Assembly: GCA_913049565.1 (NCBI GenBank)
Contig: CAJWZG010000152.1
Span: 1-7,017, forward strand
Origin: an uncultured Gammaproteobacteria bacterium
Lineage (GTDB): Bacteria > Pseudomonadota > Gammaproteobacteria > Pseudomonadales > Azotimanducaceae_A
Reading direction: 5' to 3'
Length of the DNA stretch: 7,017 bases
Position numbers and translations under genes: made by a program. The notes beneath the pieces were generated by a model. The model saw only the letters and a program-made list of their open reading frames with translations. It was not told the origin of the DNA and ran no database searches. Of this stretch, positions 6,347-7,017 are shown piece after piece (the stretch's first letter is position 1; each line of letters starts with the position of its first letter).

Positions 6347-6463
6347 TTGCCGACCCCCGGTTTATGTATTCCCCAAAGCCAAACAACAGTGGCATAAACT
6401 ATCGGTGCGCGCCATAAGCAGGGCGTTAACTTTAGTTGGCCATTTGTTCACTGCGCTTTACCG

Positions 6464-7017
6464 CTAAAATTCAGGCAGACGGATCATCATGCTGCCGCTG
6501 GCCCTAGCGCGAATTTTCGCTGAGTCGGGCGAGTTGCCGATTGCACTCGGTGCGCGAGCACTGGGAGGGATGGGGCAAGTTCCGGGATTGGCTCGGTAGG
6601 CTAGCGCGGCAGCGAGCATTGGTTCGTCAGCCACGCCGAGTGGGGAATAATCATCTGCTACCTCGCAACCGAGTTGGGCGACCCCGGATGTGGCCTCGGT
6701 GGTATTACTGGGTGAGAAGCCGTCTGGGTAATCGCCGAATTTAAGGGCATTCACTGATCGAAACTGGGTAGTGAAGTAAGTGGTGCCGCAATTGTCCTCG
6801 GGATAAAACCCATAGGGCTTGCCGCACGTGGTTTTGCCAAATTGATATACCTCGACGTTGACGCCTCTCAACCCGTTAATAATCGCTTCAGATGCAGAAC
6901 AGGTACTCCCGGTCGTCAGTACAAAAACGCGCGGCTGCAGAAGTGCCAGTGTCGGTAGAGCGGTTCCTTGGGGTGTCGCCTCGACGGTTGTTGTTAAAAA
7001 CGTGTCGGGTGCTAAAG
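6464..7017 (-). CDS. S41 family serine peptidase, C-terminal part (5' end beyond window)
   Basis: The minus-strand frame is open from the window edge (first full codon 7013-7015) to TAG at 6464-6466, giving 183 residues of a longer protein. VFVLTTGSTCSASEAIINGL followed by FGKTTCGKPYGFYP matches the active site of C-terminal-processing (tail-specific) peptidases. The likely nucleophile is the Ser after Cys in TCSASE (codon 6896-6898), and the general-base Lys is in CGKPYG (codon 6818-6820), 26 residues later and close to the usual Ser-Lys spacing. Several cysteines (STC, TTC, DNC, GCE, GTC) suggest disulfides and an extracytoplasmic location; the signal peptide and any PDZ domain would lie outside the window. 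The segment GDYPDGFSPSN and the ADDYSPLGVADEPMLAAALAYR stretch resemble S41 proteins of aquatic Gammaproteobacteria as I recall them. No functional link to its neighbours is evident. Confidence 0.86.
   Translation of the reverse strand, partial: LAPDTFLTTTVEATPQGTALPTLALLQPRVFVLTTGSTCSASEAIINGLRGVNVEVYQFGKTTCGKPYGFYPEDNCGTTYFTTQFRSVNALKFGDYPDGFSPSNTTEATSGVAQLGCEVADDYSPLGVADEPMLAAALAYRANPGTCPIPPSARAPSAIGNSPDSAKIRARASGSMMIRLPEF

Overview
The window reads as chromosomal DNA of a Gammaproteobacterium, probably a free-living marine or otherwise light-exposed one. The evidence is a class I CPD photolyase close to the E. coli PhrB type, an OmpR-type two-component pair, a cysteine-rich S41 peptidase of a kind I associate with aquatic Gammaproteobacteria, and a flavoprotein/DUF2878/NTF2-like set that recurs in photo-oxidative (singlet oxygen) stress clusters. 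Base composition looks moderate and even across the genes. I see no sign of a mobile element, RNA gene or CRISPR array. The species assignment is inference only.

Layout from left to right: (1) 1-425, minus strand: an NTF2/SnoaL-like lipoprotein whose C-terminus is cut off by the window edge. (2) 426-666: a divergent 241-bp control region with a striking dyad of four GTGAAG/CTTCAC half-sites at 449-496, plus smaller inverted repeats. (3) 667-2022, plus: FAD-dependent amine-oxidase-like oxidoreductase (COG2907 type). It overlaps (4) 2015-2563, plus: a DUF2878 membrane protein. (5) 2664-3986, plus: a membrane sensor histidine kinase with a GTG start. (6) 4018-5424, minus, convergent with the kinase: deoxyribodipyrimidine photolyase (phrB). 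(7) 5654-6346, minus: an OmpR/PhoB-family response regulator. (8) 6464-7017, minus: the C-terminal part of an S41 serine peptidase, cut off by the right edge.

How the parts may work together: FAD oxidoreductases of this type, DUF2878 proteins, NTF2-like proteins and photolyases often cluster together, in many Proteobacteria under the RpoE/ChrR singlet-oxygen response and next to a DUF1365 protein and a cyclopropane-fatty-acid-synthase-like methyltransferase. Here the DUF1365 and methyltransferase genes are absent from the expected place, and no RpoE/ChrR pair is in view. Instead a histidine kinase and an OmpR-type regulator bracket the photolyase. The half-sites in the divergent control region have the roughly 11-bp tandem spacing that OmpR-family regulators usually bind. 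A working hypothesis is that this is a compact light/membrane-damage module controlled by a split two-component system. The gene families are well supported by sequence motifs; the regulatory link is inference.
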